Position numbers and translations under genes: made by a program
The notes under the pieces: model-generated
The model's input: only the letters and a program-made list of their open reading frames with translations
What the model was told of the DNA's origin: nothing
The model's database searches: none
DNA from: Burkholderiales bacterium
GTDB taxonomy: Bacteria; Pseudomonadota; Gammaproteobacteria; Burkholderiales; Burkholderiaceae_C
Direction of reading: 5' to 3'
Length of the DNA: 5,117 nucleotides
NCBI GenBank assembly: GCA_947458895.1
Contig: CANHBY010000147.1
Coordinates: 1 to 5,117, forward strand
Part shown: in pieces, positions 1-5,117 of the stretch
How the letters are laid out: each line of letters begins with the position of its first letter
Numbering within the stretch: the stretch's first letter is position 1

Positions 1-1
1 C

Positions 2-676
2 TTGATCATTGGTGCAGGCGGCCTGGGCTGTGCAGCTGCGTTGTACCTTGGCGCATCCGGCATTGGCAGCCTCACCCTCATTGACCATGACACCGTTGAC
101 CTGACCAACCTGCAGCGTCAAATCGCGCACACCATGATGCGGGTCGGCCAAGCCAAAGTCGAGTCACTCTCCCAGGCGATACACGCCCTCAACCCGGAGA
201 TTCGAGTCACTGCCTTGGCAGAGCGCATCATGGTGGGCCCCGAGCTTGATCGCCACGTCGAAGCCGCCGATGTCGTCATCGACTGCAGCGACAACTTCAC
301 CACCCGACACGCCATCAATGCTGCATGCGTCAACCTTGGCAAGCCTTTGGTGTCAGGCGCCGCTGTAGCCTGGGACGGCCAACTCTCCGTTCATCTTCCT
401 CGAGGCTGGGGTGGGGCCGCTGATGAGCAGCGCAGTCCCTGCTACGCCTGCCTGTTTCCATCTGAGTCACAGGTCATTGAGACCCCCTGCTCAACCATGG
501 GCGTCCTCGCCCCGCTGGTCGGCATCATCGGCAGTATGCAGGCTGCCGAGGCGCTCAAGCTCCTGGCGCCATCCGGAACCCCTGCCGCCGGCAGGCTCAT
601 CATGGTCAACGCCCACCGCATGGAGTGGACCACCTTGCGCACCCACCGCGACCCCACCTGTTCAGTCTGCGGCTAA
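2..676 (+). CDS. moeB: MoeB/ThiF/HesA-family sulfur-carrier adenylyltransferase, 5'-truncated by window edge
   Basis: This is an E1-like enzyme that adenylates the C-terminal Gly-Gly of a small sulfur-carrier protein (MoaD for molybdopterin, or ThiS for thiamine) in the cytoplasm. The 224 visible residues begin inside the first Rossmann strand, at the nucleotide-binding GAGGLG (residues 4-9). The TTG at position 2 is therefore an internal Leu codon, and about 30 N-terminal residues lie off-window. Other family marks are the acidic strand end DHD (28-30), NLQRQ (36-40, with the conserved Arg), Lys52, and DCSDN (94-98, equivalent to the Mg/ATP Asp of E. coli MoeB). Two Cys pairs, CYAC (147-150) and CSVC (220-223), form the expected structural zinc site. 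Cys163, in CSTMGV, sits where ThiF has its catalytic Cys. The protein ends right after the second Cys pair, so there is no C-terminal rhodanese domain. The family is certain; MoeB versus ThiF is not, and the symbol is a best guess. Confidence 0.9.
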   Translation: MIIGAGGLGCAAALYLGASGIGSLTLIDHDTVDLTNLQRQIAHTMMRVGQAKVESLSQAIHALNPEIRVTALAERIMVGPELDRHVEAADVVIDCSDNFTTRHAINAACVNLGKPLVSGAAVAWDGQLSVHLPRGWGGAADEQRSPCYACLFPSESQVIETPCSTMGVLAPLVGIIGSMQAAEALKLLAPSGTPAAGRLIMVNAHRMEWTTLRTHRDPTCSVCG

Positions 677-827
677 CTCACCGCGCCCAGGCCACCAGCC
701 CATGTGTGCAATTGGCTGCATCAAGGGATTTCCCCCATCAGATCTCGTCATCAAAACGCATCCACGCCATCCATCCGAGGTAAGCTGAACGCCCAACCAG
801 AAAATTCCGACTACCCCGGACGTGGCA
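677..827 (+). other. Non-coding gap between moeB-like gene and LOG gene
   Basis: These 151 bases hold no supportable gene. A stop (TGA 786-788) in the frame of the downstream LOG gene prevents any upstream extension of that gene past this point. The only structure seen is a very short palindrome, GGGATTTCCC, around 725-735, and it has no T-tract. I could not identify a convincing sigma-70 promoter or terminator, although a promoter for the LOG-arginase unit would be expected here. Confidence 0.5.
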
Positions 828-1730
828 ATGGAAAAGCACACCCCACTGACAGCTCGAAACTTCCCCACCGCCGAGGAAGAAGCCACCAAAGCCCGGCAAC
901 CAACGCTCTACACAGGGCCAGAAAGCTCTTACCGCCTGGCATTCACAGACACCGAATTTTTGCTGCGCGAAGAACTGCGTCCCGTTCGCATGCAGCTCGA
1001 ATTGCTCAAACCTGAGTTAATCCAGCAAGAACAAGGCATCCATTCCACCATCGTGATCTTCGGCAGCGCCCGCATCCTGGCACCCGAAGCCGCCGCTGCC
1101 GCCCTCGAAGCTGCCGCTCAGTCGCAAGACGCCGCAGCCATCCGCCGGGCAGAGATTCAAGTCGACATGTCCCGCTACTACCACGAAGCCCGAACCTTCG
1201 CCTCCACCGTCACCAGCCGCACCCGGCGGCTCGATACGCCTGTGCATGTGGTCACCGGCGGCGGCCCTGGCATCATGGAAGCCGGCAATCGAGGGGCCTT
1301 TGAAGTCGGCGGGCGCAGCCTCGGCCTCAACATCGTGCTCCCCCACGAGCAAGCCCCCAACCCCTTCATCACCCCCGAACTCTGCTTCCAGTTCCACTAC
1401 TTCGCCCTGCGCAAAATGCATTTCCTGATGCGCAGCATCGCATTGGTGTGCTTCCCTGGCGGCTTCGGCACCCTGGACGAGCTCTTTGAAACCCTGACCC
1501 TGATTCAAACCGGCAAATGCCGACGCCGTCCTATTCTGTTGTTCGGCAAAGCTTTCTGGGAAAAGCTCATTAACTTCGATTTACTCATCGACACCGGCAT
1601 GATCAGCCCTGAAGATGTCAACCTTTTCCGCTTCGTGGAAACCGCCGAAGAAGCCTGGGGCTACCTCGAGGCCCAATACGGTTTCGATTTTGGAGACACC
1701 GAAACCGGAGAGTTCGCAACCGACATCTGA
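828..1730 (+). CDS. Long LOG-family (TIGR00730-like) Rossmann nucleotide-binding protein, probable nucleoside-5'-monophosphate phosphoribohydrolase
   Basis: LOG proteins hydrolyse the N-glycosidic bond of nucleoside or cytokinin-riboside 5'-monophosphates, releasing base and ribose 5-phosphate in the cytoplasm. From ATG 828 the protein has 300 residues. The Rossmann core starts near residue 74 with VIFGSAR (76-82). It continues with GGGPGIMEA (144-152), a conserved LRKM (194-197) and the family signature PGGFGTLDE (210-218), which binds phosphate and carries the catalytic Glu. An N-terminal extension of about 75 residues and an Ala-rich stretch (88-104) set it apart from plant-type LOGs of about 200 residues, and fit the longer proteobacterial branch. 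A GTG at 822 is also in frame, but GGA at 818-820 is only one base from it and seven from ATG 828, so ATG is preferred. The stop lies four bases before the arginase ATG, so the two genes are probably co-transcribed. The family is secure. The exact substrate is unknown, and a plant-hormone role should not be assumed. Confidence 0.88.
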   Translation: MEKHTPLTARNFPTAEEEATKARQPTLYTGPESSYRLAFTDTEFLLREELRPVRMQLELLKPELIQQEQGIHSTIVIFGSARILAPEAAAAALEAAAQSQDAAAIRRAEIQVDMSRYYHEARTFASTVTSRTRRLDTPVHVVTGGGPGIMEAGNRGAFEVGGRSLGLNIVLPHEQAPNPFITPELCFQFHYFALRKMHFLMRSIALVCFPGGFGTLDELFETLTLIQTGKCRRRPILLFGKAFWEKLINFDLLIDTGMISPEDVNLFRFVETAEEAWGYLEAQYGFDFGDTETGEFATDI

Positions 1731-1734
1731 CACT

Positions 1735-2670
1735 ATGCCCAACACTCTGCAGCCCCCCATCAGCCTCATCGGCGCTCCAACCGACATCGGAGCTGGCACT
1801 CGGGGAGCCAGCATGGGTCCCGAGGCACTCCGCGTCGCAGGGCTTCAAAAAGCACTTGAAAGCCACGGCCTGCATGTTATTGATCGAGGCAACATCAGTG
1901 GCCCAGCCAACCCCTGGGCACCTGCTACCAGTGGCCATCGCCACCTGGCTGAAGTCATTGAATGGAACCAAGCTGTACACAACGCCGTTCAACAGGCCCT
2001 GCTTCAGGGGCATTTGCCCATACTGATGGGAGGCGACCACAGCTTGGCCATTGGGTCGATTTCTGCCGTCGCACGATACTGCCGGTCCCAACAAAAGAAA
2101 CTGCGCGTCCTGTGGCTCGACGCCCACGCCGACTTCAACACCGCCACCCTCACACCCAGTGGCAATCTTCATGGCATGCCGGTAGCCTGCCTGTGCGGAC
2201 AAGGCCCCGACCCGCTCGTGCAAATGAGCGGCGAAGTGCCCGCCCTCCAGCCCAAATGGATTCGCCAAATCGGCATTCGCAGCGTCGACCCAGGCGAAAA
2301 GCAAATGGTGCACCAGGCCGAACTCGAAGTCTTCGACATGCGCTACATCGACGAAATGGGCATGCGCCACGCCATGGAGCTGGCCCTCGCCACGCTCGAT
2401 GCCAACACCCACCTGCACGTCAGCTTTGACGTCGACTTCCTCGACCCGGAATGGGCCCCCGGCGTAGGCACCACCGTCCCCGGCGGCCCCACCTACCGAG
2501 AAGCCCAACTGTGCATGGAAATGATCGCCGACACGGGCCGCCTCGCCTCACTCGACCTGATGGAACTCAACCCAGCCCTCGACGTTCGCAACCGCACCGC
2601 CGAAGTCACCGTCGACCTGGTCGAATCGCTCTTTGGCAAAAGCACCTTGATGCGCAAAAAGTCGCCCTAG
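1735..2670 (+). CDS. rocF: Arginase (L-arginine amidinohydrolase)
   Basis: Arginase hydrolyses L-arginine to L-ornithine and urea with a binuclear Mn centre, in cytoplasmic arginine catabolism. The 311 residues match the usual family length of about 300-320. All metal ligands are visible: His102 in GGDHS, Asp129/His131/Asp133 in DAHADFN, and Asp232/Asp234 in SFDVDFLDP. Asn135, Ser142 and His146 (SGNLHGMP) correspond to the substrate-binding and proton-shuttle residues of characterised arginases, and Glu277 in MELNP to the substrate-contacting Glu. The SGNLHGMP segment favours arginase over agmatinase. The reading frame is open upstream to 1615, but that part overlaps the LOG gene and does not look like arginase. 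ATG 1735 begins a normal N-terminus (LIGAPTDIGAGTRGASMGP) four bases after the LOG stop. No good Shine-Dalgarno is seen, which suggests translational coupling. The stop codon TAG (2668-2670) lies on the junction with a palindromic MITE-like element, so the C-terminus may have been altered by its insertion. Confidence 0.96.
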   Translation: MPNTLQPPISLIGAPTDIGAGTRGASMGPEALRVAGLQKALESHGLHVIDRGNISGPANPWAPATSGHRHLAEVIEWNQAVHNAVQQALLQGHLPILMGGDHSLAIGSISAVARYCRSQQKKLRVLWLDAHADFNTATLTPSGNLHGMPVACLCGQGPDPLVQMSGEVPALQPKWIRQIGIRSVDPGEKQMVHQAELEVFDMRYIDEMGMRHAMELALATLDANTHLHVSFDVDFLDPEWAPGVGTTVPGGPTYREAQLCMEMIADTGRLASLDLMELNPALDVRNRTAEVTVDLVESLFGKSTLMRKKSP

Positions 2671-2703
2671 TGTGGTGTCAGGGCTGAAATGTCGTTTGAT
2701 CGC
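2668..2703 (+). repeat. Left terminal inverted repeat of MITE-like element
   Basis: This 36-bp arm starts with the TA that also forms the first two bases of the arginase stop codon. It matches the complement of 2796-2831 at 31 of 36 positions. The mismatches fall at 2674, 2686, 2692, 2695 and 2699, and the core GTGTCAGGGCT at 2675-2685 is unchanged. Confidence 0.85.
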
Positions 2704-2795
2704 GCCGCCATCAAGCCCGCTGGCTAGGCGCCACTGGAGTCACAAGCTTGGGCTATGACGACGAGAAGCAACGACGCCATCGGGTTTGAGGGCCA

Positions 2796-2831
2796 GCGAG
2801 CAAGCGGCATTTGAGCCCTGACACGACACTA
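2796..2831 (-). repeat. Right terminal inverted repeat of MITE-like element
   Basis: This is the complementary 36-bp arm, ending in TA at 2830-2831. It contains AGCCCTGACAC (2814-2824), the exact complement of the left core. Sequence beyond 2831 shows no further match to sequence left of 2668, which fixes the outer boundary of the repeat. Confidence 0.85.
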
Positions 2832-2865
2832 TGCACGGCCGTATTCATCGTCATCGTGAAAAACT

Positions 2866-2888
2866 CCCTTTGCCACTCAAGAAAAGGG
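2866..2888. repeat. Short inverted repeat over the -35 region of the HDOD promoter
   Basis: CCCTTT (2866-2871) and AAAGGG (2883-2888) are perfect complements around an 11-base loop that contains the predicted -35 element. It could be a regulator site or the remnant of a terminator for the arginase unit. No T-run follows it, only TT. It may also be chance. Confidence 0.3.
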
Positions 2889-2903
2889 TTAAACAGCCGA
2901 TAT
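2877..2903 (+). promoter_or_regulatory. Predicted sigma-28 (FliA) promoter for the HDOD gene
   Basis: TCAAG (2877-2881) and GCCGATAT (2896-2903) are separated by 14 bases. The enterobacterial FliA consensus is TAAAGTTT-N11-GCCGATAA, which likewise puts 14 bases between TAAAG and GCCGATAA. In pseudomonads the -35 is commonly given as TCAAG. Seven of eight -10 bases match. Transcription would start near 2910, giving a leader of about 25 bases before ATG 2935. The site is in non-coding sequence, in the right orientation, and just outside the MITE-like element. The match is seen directly; function is inferred. Confidence 0.6.
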
Positions 2904-2924
2904 CCATTCAAGAGCATCGAAAGC

Positions 2925-2928
2925 GAGG
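2925..2928 (+). promoter_or_regulatory. Ribosome binding site of the HDOD gene
   Basis: GAGG lies six bases before ATG 2935. It is the only Shine-Dalgarno-like sequence near the start and supports this ATG as the initiation codon. Confidence 0.6.
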
Positions 2929-2934
2929 CTCACC

Positions 2935-3807
2935 ATGACCGACCACGACCACATCAACACACAGCCCGCCAAACATCCACTGCTCACGGCCCCCCTGCGT
3001 GACCTGGCAGTCTGGACACGCTACTTTCAAGACGCCGCAATTCCAGTTCAGGCCGACACTGCAGACGCCCTGGAACACATGCGGGCCAACGAAGACGACG
3101 TAGACGCCAACATGCTCGGCGACATGATTGCCGGCGACCCCCTCATGAGCCTCAAGGTTCTCGCGCACGTCTCCCGCTGCCGGCCCGCACGCATCGTGAC
3201 AGACCCCGAAACCGTGACAGCCGCCCTTGTCATGATGGGCATCAGTCCCTTCTTCAACACCTTCGGTCCCCAAACTACACTCGAAGAATGGTTAGTCGAC
3301 GAGCCCGAGGCCCTCCAAGGCTTAAGTAGCGTCATGCAAAGAGCCCACCGTGCCGCCAACTTCGCCCTCGGCTTTGCGGTCCACCGAATGGACCACGACG
3401 CTGCTGTCATCTACCAAGCCGCCTTACTGCACGACTTCGCAGAAATGCTCCTTTGGTGCCACGCTCCCTCCTTGGCCCTGAAAATCCGCGCAGCCCAACA
3501 AGCCGACTCAACCCTTCGCTCCAACACCATCCAGCGAAAAATTCTCAACATCGAGCTCCCCGAACTCCAACAATCCCTGATGAAAACCTGGCGCCTGCCA
3601 GAACTCCTCATCCGAATCTCAGACGACAGCCACGCCGACCACGCCAACGTCCGCAACGTGTTGCTGGCCATCAAACTCGCCCGACACTCGGCCCACGGCT
3701 GGGACAACGCTGCCCTCCCAGACGACATCTCCGACATCGCCCAACTCCTCAACCTTTGCCCGAAAGCGGCCCTGCAGCTCATTCAAGACATCGAACCCCC
3801 CATCTGA
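2935..3807 (+). CDS. HDOD-domain protein, probable signalling/regulatory factor
   Basis: HDOD domains are relatives of HD phosphohydrolases that usually lack full catalytic residues. In proteobacteria they act in signal transduction, often near chemotaxis, motility or cyclic-di-GMP functions. This 290-residue protein shows the typical order. IPV (36-38) is followed by a helix with TADALEHM (42-49), then AGDPLMSLKVL (66-76). Next comes a helical region with ALVMMGISPFF (97-107), where family members usually carry a conserved Leu-Gly. The degenerate HD-like motif LLHDFAEMLLW is at 164-174 (His166, Asp167). No second recognisable domain (response receiver, GGDEF, EAL) and no signal peptide or membrane segment is seen, so it is a single-domain cytoplasmic protein. 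The start at ATG 2935 has a GAGG ribosome site. A sigma-28-type promoter directly upstream suggests expression with late flagellar genes. The specific partner or output cannot be deduced from the sequence. Confidence 0.85.
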   Translation: MTDHDHINTQPAKHPLLTAPLRDLAVWTRYFQDAAIPVQADTADALEHMRANEDDVDANMLGDMIAGDPLMSLKVLAHVSRCRPARIVTDPETVTAALVMMGISPFFNTFGPQTTLEEWLVDEPEALQGLSSVMQRAHRAANFALGFAVHRMDHDAAVIYQAALLHDFAEMLLWCHAPSLALKIRAAQQADSTLRSNTIQRKILNIELPELQQSLMKTWRLPELLIRISDDSHADHANVRNVLLAIKLARHSAHGWDNAALPDDISDIAQLLNLCPKAALQLIQDIEPPI

Positions 3808-3884
3808 CGCCACCAGTCAACGAGTTGCCAAGCCCCTCAAACTCTGTTGAACTCCACACGTCAGCCTTCCAAAAGGAGACCACT
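3808..3884 (+). other. Intergenic leader of hpd
   Basis: These 77 bases separate the HDOD stop from the hpd start. The 3' end carries the strong ribosome site of hpd. TTGCCA near 3826 could be a -35-like hexamer, but no acceptable -10 follows at the right distance. No terminator was found, so hpd may be partly read through from the HDOD gene. Confidence 0.4.
3871..3878 (+). promoter_or_regulatory. Strong Shine-Dalgarno that decides the GTG start of hpd
   Basis: AAAAGGAG lies six bases before GTG 3885. It is the best ribosome site in the window and fixes a non-ATG start. The much longer open frame reaching back to 3453 is a shadow of the HDOD gene. Confidence 0.85.
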
Positions 3885-5018
3885 GTGGACTTCACCCCCT
3901 GGGACAACCCCATGGGCACCGACGGGTTCGAATTCATCGAATACGCCGCCCCAGAACCCCAAGCCCTCGGCGAGCTCTTCGCCCAACTTGGCTTCAGAGC
4001 CATCGCAAAACACCGAACCAAACAAGTCATCCTCTACCGGCAAGGTGACATCAATTTCATCATCAATGCCGAGCCCCACTCCTTCGCACAACGCTTCGCA
4101 CGACTCCATGGCCCCAGCGTCTGCGCCATGGCTTTTCGTGTCAACAACGCGAAATACGCCTACGAAAGAGCGCTCGAGCTCGGCGCCTGGGGCTTCGACC
4201 ACCACACCGGCCCCATGGAGCTCAACATCCCAGCCATCAAAGGCATCGGCGACTCACTGATCTATTTGGTGGACCGCTGGCGAGGTAAAAACGGCGCAGC
4301 CCCCGACGCCATAGGCAACATCAGCATCTACGATGTCGACTTCGAGCCCCTACCCAGTGCCCCACCAGAAACCCCACCTGGTCACAGCCTGCAACTCATC
4401 GATCACCTCACCCACAACGTCCACCGCGGCTGCATGAAAGAGTGGGCCGAATTCTACGAACGCCTCTTTAACTTCCGCGAAATACGCTATTTCGACATCG
4501 AAGGTCGGCTCACAGGCCTCAAAAGCAAAGCCATGACCAGCCCCTGCGGCAAAATCCGCATCCCGATCAACGAAAGCTCCGACGACAAAAGCCAAATCGC
4601 CGAGTACCTCGACCAATACCACGGCGAAGGCATCCAACACATCGCGCTCAGCACAAATGACATCTACGCGACCGTGACGTCCATGCTGACCCAAGGCATC
4701 GACTTTCAAGAAACCATCAATACCTACTACGACCTGGTCAGCCAACGACTCCCCCACCACGGCGAGCCACTGGAACACCTGCGCCAACTTCGCATCCTGA
4801 TCGACGGCTCAGCATCCACCGACTCCAGCCGAGAACTGCTCCTGCAAATCTTCACCAAACCCGTCATCGGCCCGATCTTCTTCGAAATCATCCAGCGCAA
4901 GGGCGACCAAGGCTTCGGCGAAGGCAACTTCCGAGCCCTTTTCGAAAGCATCGAACTCGACCAAATCAAACGAGGGACACTCACGATTGATGGTCAGACA
5001 CCCCTGCCAAAAACATGA
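3885..5018 (+). CDS. hpd: 4-hydroxyphenylpyruvate dioxygenase
   Basis: This non-haem Fe(II) enzyme converts 4-hydroxyphenylpyruvate and O2 to homogentisate and CO2, the second step of tyrosine catabolism in the cytoplasm. The 377 residues are close to the bacterial family length (about 355-370). The N-terminal vicinal-oxygen-chelate half starts MDFTPWDNPMGTDGFEF and spans about residues 1-155. The catalytic half begins near LIDHLTHNV (171-179). The iron ligands line up with those of the Pseudomonas fluorescens enzyme (His161, His240, Glu322): His174 in DHLTHNV, His252 in GEGIQHIAL and Glu334 in FFEIIQRKG. The C-terminal lid region is typical, with GFGEGNF (343-349) and ALFESIE (351-357). A Pro-rich linker of about 12 residues (154-165) joins the halves. 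Initiation is at GTG 3885, behind AAAAGGAG. No homogentisate dioxygenase gene is visible in the window, so the rest of the pathway must lie elsewhere. The assignment is firm. Confidence 0.97.
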   Translation: MDFTPWDNPMGTDGFEFIEYAAPEPQALGELFAQLGFRAIAKHRTKQVILYRQGDINFIINAEPHSFAQRFARLHGPSVCAMAFRVNNAKYAYERALELGAWGFDHHTGPMELNIPAIKGIGDSLIYLVDRWRGKNGAAPDAIGNISIYDVDFEPLPSAPPETPPGHSLQLIDHLTHNVHRGCMKEWAEFYERLFNFREIRYFDIEGRLTGLKSKAMTSPCGKIRIPINESSDDKSQIAEYLDQYHGEGIQHIALSTNDIYATVTSMLTQGIDFQETINTYYDLVSQRLPHHGEPLEHLRQLRILIDGSASTDSSRELLLQIFTKPVIGPIFFEIIQRKGDQGFGEGNFRALFESIELDQIKRGTLTIDGQTPLPKT

Positions 5019-5117
5019 ATTGAACGTCTGCAACGAATTCAACCTAAAAACCGCAGTTGGACGCGCCCGAGCGCGCCGCAGTGCTGCCCAATCGGGTGCG
5101 TAGCGCTTTCACCCAAA
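5019..5117 (+). other. Non-coding region after hpd with small inverted repeats
   Basis: No gene is seen to the window end. CGCGC-CCGA-GCGCG (5062-5075) can form a tight GC hairpin. A competing arrangement pairs CCCGA (5066-5070) with TCGGG (5092-5096) around the palindrome GCAGTGCTGC (5078-5087). The heptamer CCGCAGT is repeated directly at 5051-5057 and 5076-5082. Neither hairpin is followed by a T-tract inside the window, so a rho-independent terminator is only a weak possibility. Structure in GC-rich sequence is common by chance. Confidence 0.3.

Larger units (their letters stand above)
2668..2831. mobile_element. MITE-like palindromic element with TA borders
   Basis: The two ends form imperfect 36-bp inverted repeats, 2668-2703 and 2796-2831, identical at 31 of 36 positions by hand alignment. 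They share a perfect 11-bp core, GTGTCAGGGCT (2675-2685; its complement is at 2814-2824). Complementarity resumes inside after a small asymmetric bulge: 2708-2724 pairs with 2776-2792 at 14 of 17 positions. About 50 bases (2725-2775) remain as a loop, including the palindrome CAAGCTTG (2743-2750). A TA dinucleotide lies at each outer edge (2668-2669 and 2830-2831). This is what a TA target duplication of IS630/Tc1-mariner-type transposition would leave around a 160-bp element (2670-2829). The element has no transposase and no plausible coding capacity, so it would be non-autonomous. The inverted repeat is seen directly. The mobile-element reading and family are inferred, because a 2-bp duplication is weak evidence alone. 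A long hairpin with a terminator or RNA-stabilising role is the alternative. Confidence 0.72.

Noticed and set aside
2..4. TTG at position 2 as a genuine start codon
   Set aside because: It falls one residue before the IGAGGLG nucleotide-binding loop. Family members have about 30 residues before this, so the gene is cut by the window edge.
1017..1508. Minus-strand open frame of 163 codons opposite the LOG gene
   Set aside because: It is antisense to the conserved LOG core, has no ribosome site that I could recognise and no recognisable motifs. It is a compositional shadow.
1615..1734. Upstream in-frame extension of arginase by 40 codons
   Set aside because: It overlaps the 3' end of the LOG gene in another frame. 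Arginases normally start near the LIGAPTDIGAG segment, which fits ATG 1735.
1618..2508. Long open frame of 296 codons on the minus strand opposite arginase
   Set aside because: It lies wholly antisense to the end of the LOG gene and most of a clearly conserved arginase. Its Gly/Val/Asp-rich composition is what the complement of a GC-rich gene gives, and no family resemblance was seen.
2671..2826. Reading the inverted repeat as a CRISPR, attachment site or simple intrinsic terminator
   Set aside because: There is only one pair of arms, in inverted rather than direct orientation, with no spacers and no integrase gene. The loop of about 50 bases and the absence of a T-tract do not fit a classic rho-independent terminator.
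2811..3002. Small open frame of 63 codons spanning the right end of the palindromic element and the HDOD start
   Set aside because: It begins inside the inverted repeat, crosses the promoter region and ends within the HDOD gene in another frame. No ribosome site or protein-like character was seen.
3453..3884. Upstream in-frame extension of hpd by 144 codons
   Set aside because: It overlaps the HDOD gene, is Pro/Arg/Ser-rich out-of-frame translation, and a strong Shine-Dalgarno marks GTG 3885 at the expected family N-terminus.

Overview
The window reads as an ordinary chromosomal stretch from a GC-rich (roughly 60 % by eye) betaproteobacterium. The Burkholderiales, probably Comamonadaceae-like, are the best guess. 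This rests on strong C/G bias at third codon positions, the type of long LOG-family protein present, and the HDOD and 4-hydroxyphenylpyruvate dioxygenase sequences. It is an inference from protein character, not a database result. A flagellar sigma-28-type promoter suggests the host is motile. All genes are on the + strand.

Layout. (1) 2-676: the 3' part of a MoeB/ThiF/HesA-type adenylyltransferase, cut by the left edge of the window. (2) 677-827: a non-coding gap with no convincing signal. (3) 828-1730: a long LOG-family (TIGR00730-like) nucleotide-binding protein. Four bases separate it from (4) 1735-2670, a complete arginase, so the two are probably co-transcribed. (5) 2668-2831: a palindromic, non-coding element of about 160 bp. 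It has imperfect 36-bp terminal inverted repeats and TA at both borders, and it looks like a MITE of the TA-targeting (IS630/Tc1-mariner-like) kind. Its left junction supplies the last base of the arginase stop codon. (6) 2832-2934: a short leader with a well-matched sigma-28 (FliA) promoter. (7) 2935-3807: a stand-alone HDOD-domain protein. (8) 3885-5018: 4-hydroxyphenylpyruvate dioxygenase, with a GTG start behind a strong Shine-Dalgarno sequence. (9) 5019-5117: non-coding sequence with small inverted repeats.

How the genes relate. Arginase (arginine to ornithine and urea) and 4-hydroxyphenylpyruvate dioxygenase (tyrosine catabolism to homogentisate) are both amino-acid catabolic enzymes, but they lie in different transcription units. 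The LOG protein probably acts on nucleoside monophosphates, and the MoeB/ThiF protein activates a sulfur-carrier protein for cofactor synthesis. Nothing shows the genes forming one pathway. The HDOD gene appears to be controlled separately, with the flagellar regulon.

I found no evidence of a new multi-gene system. The observations most worth following are the MITE-like element that terminates the arginase reading frame and the sigma-28 promoter in front of the HDOD gene.
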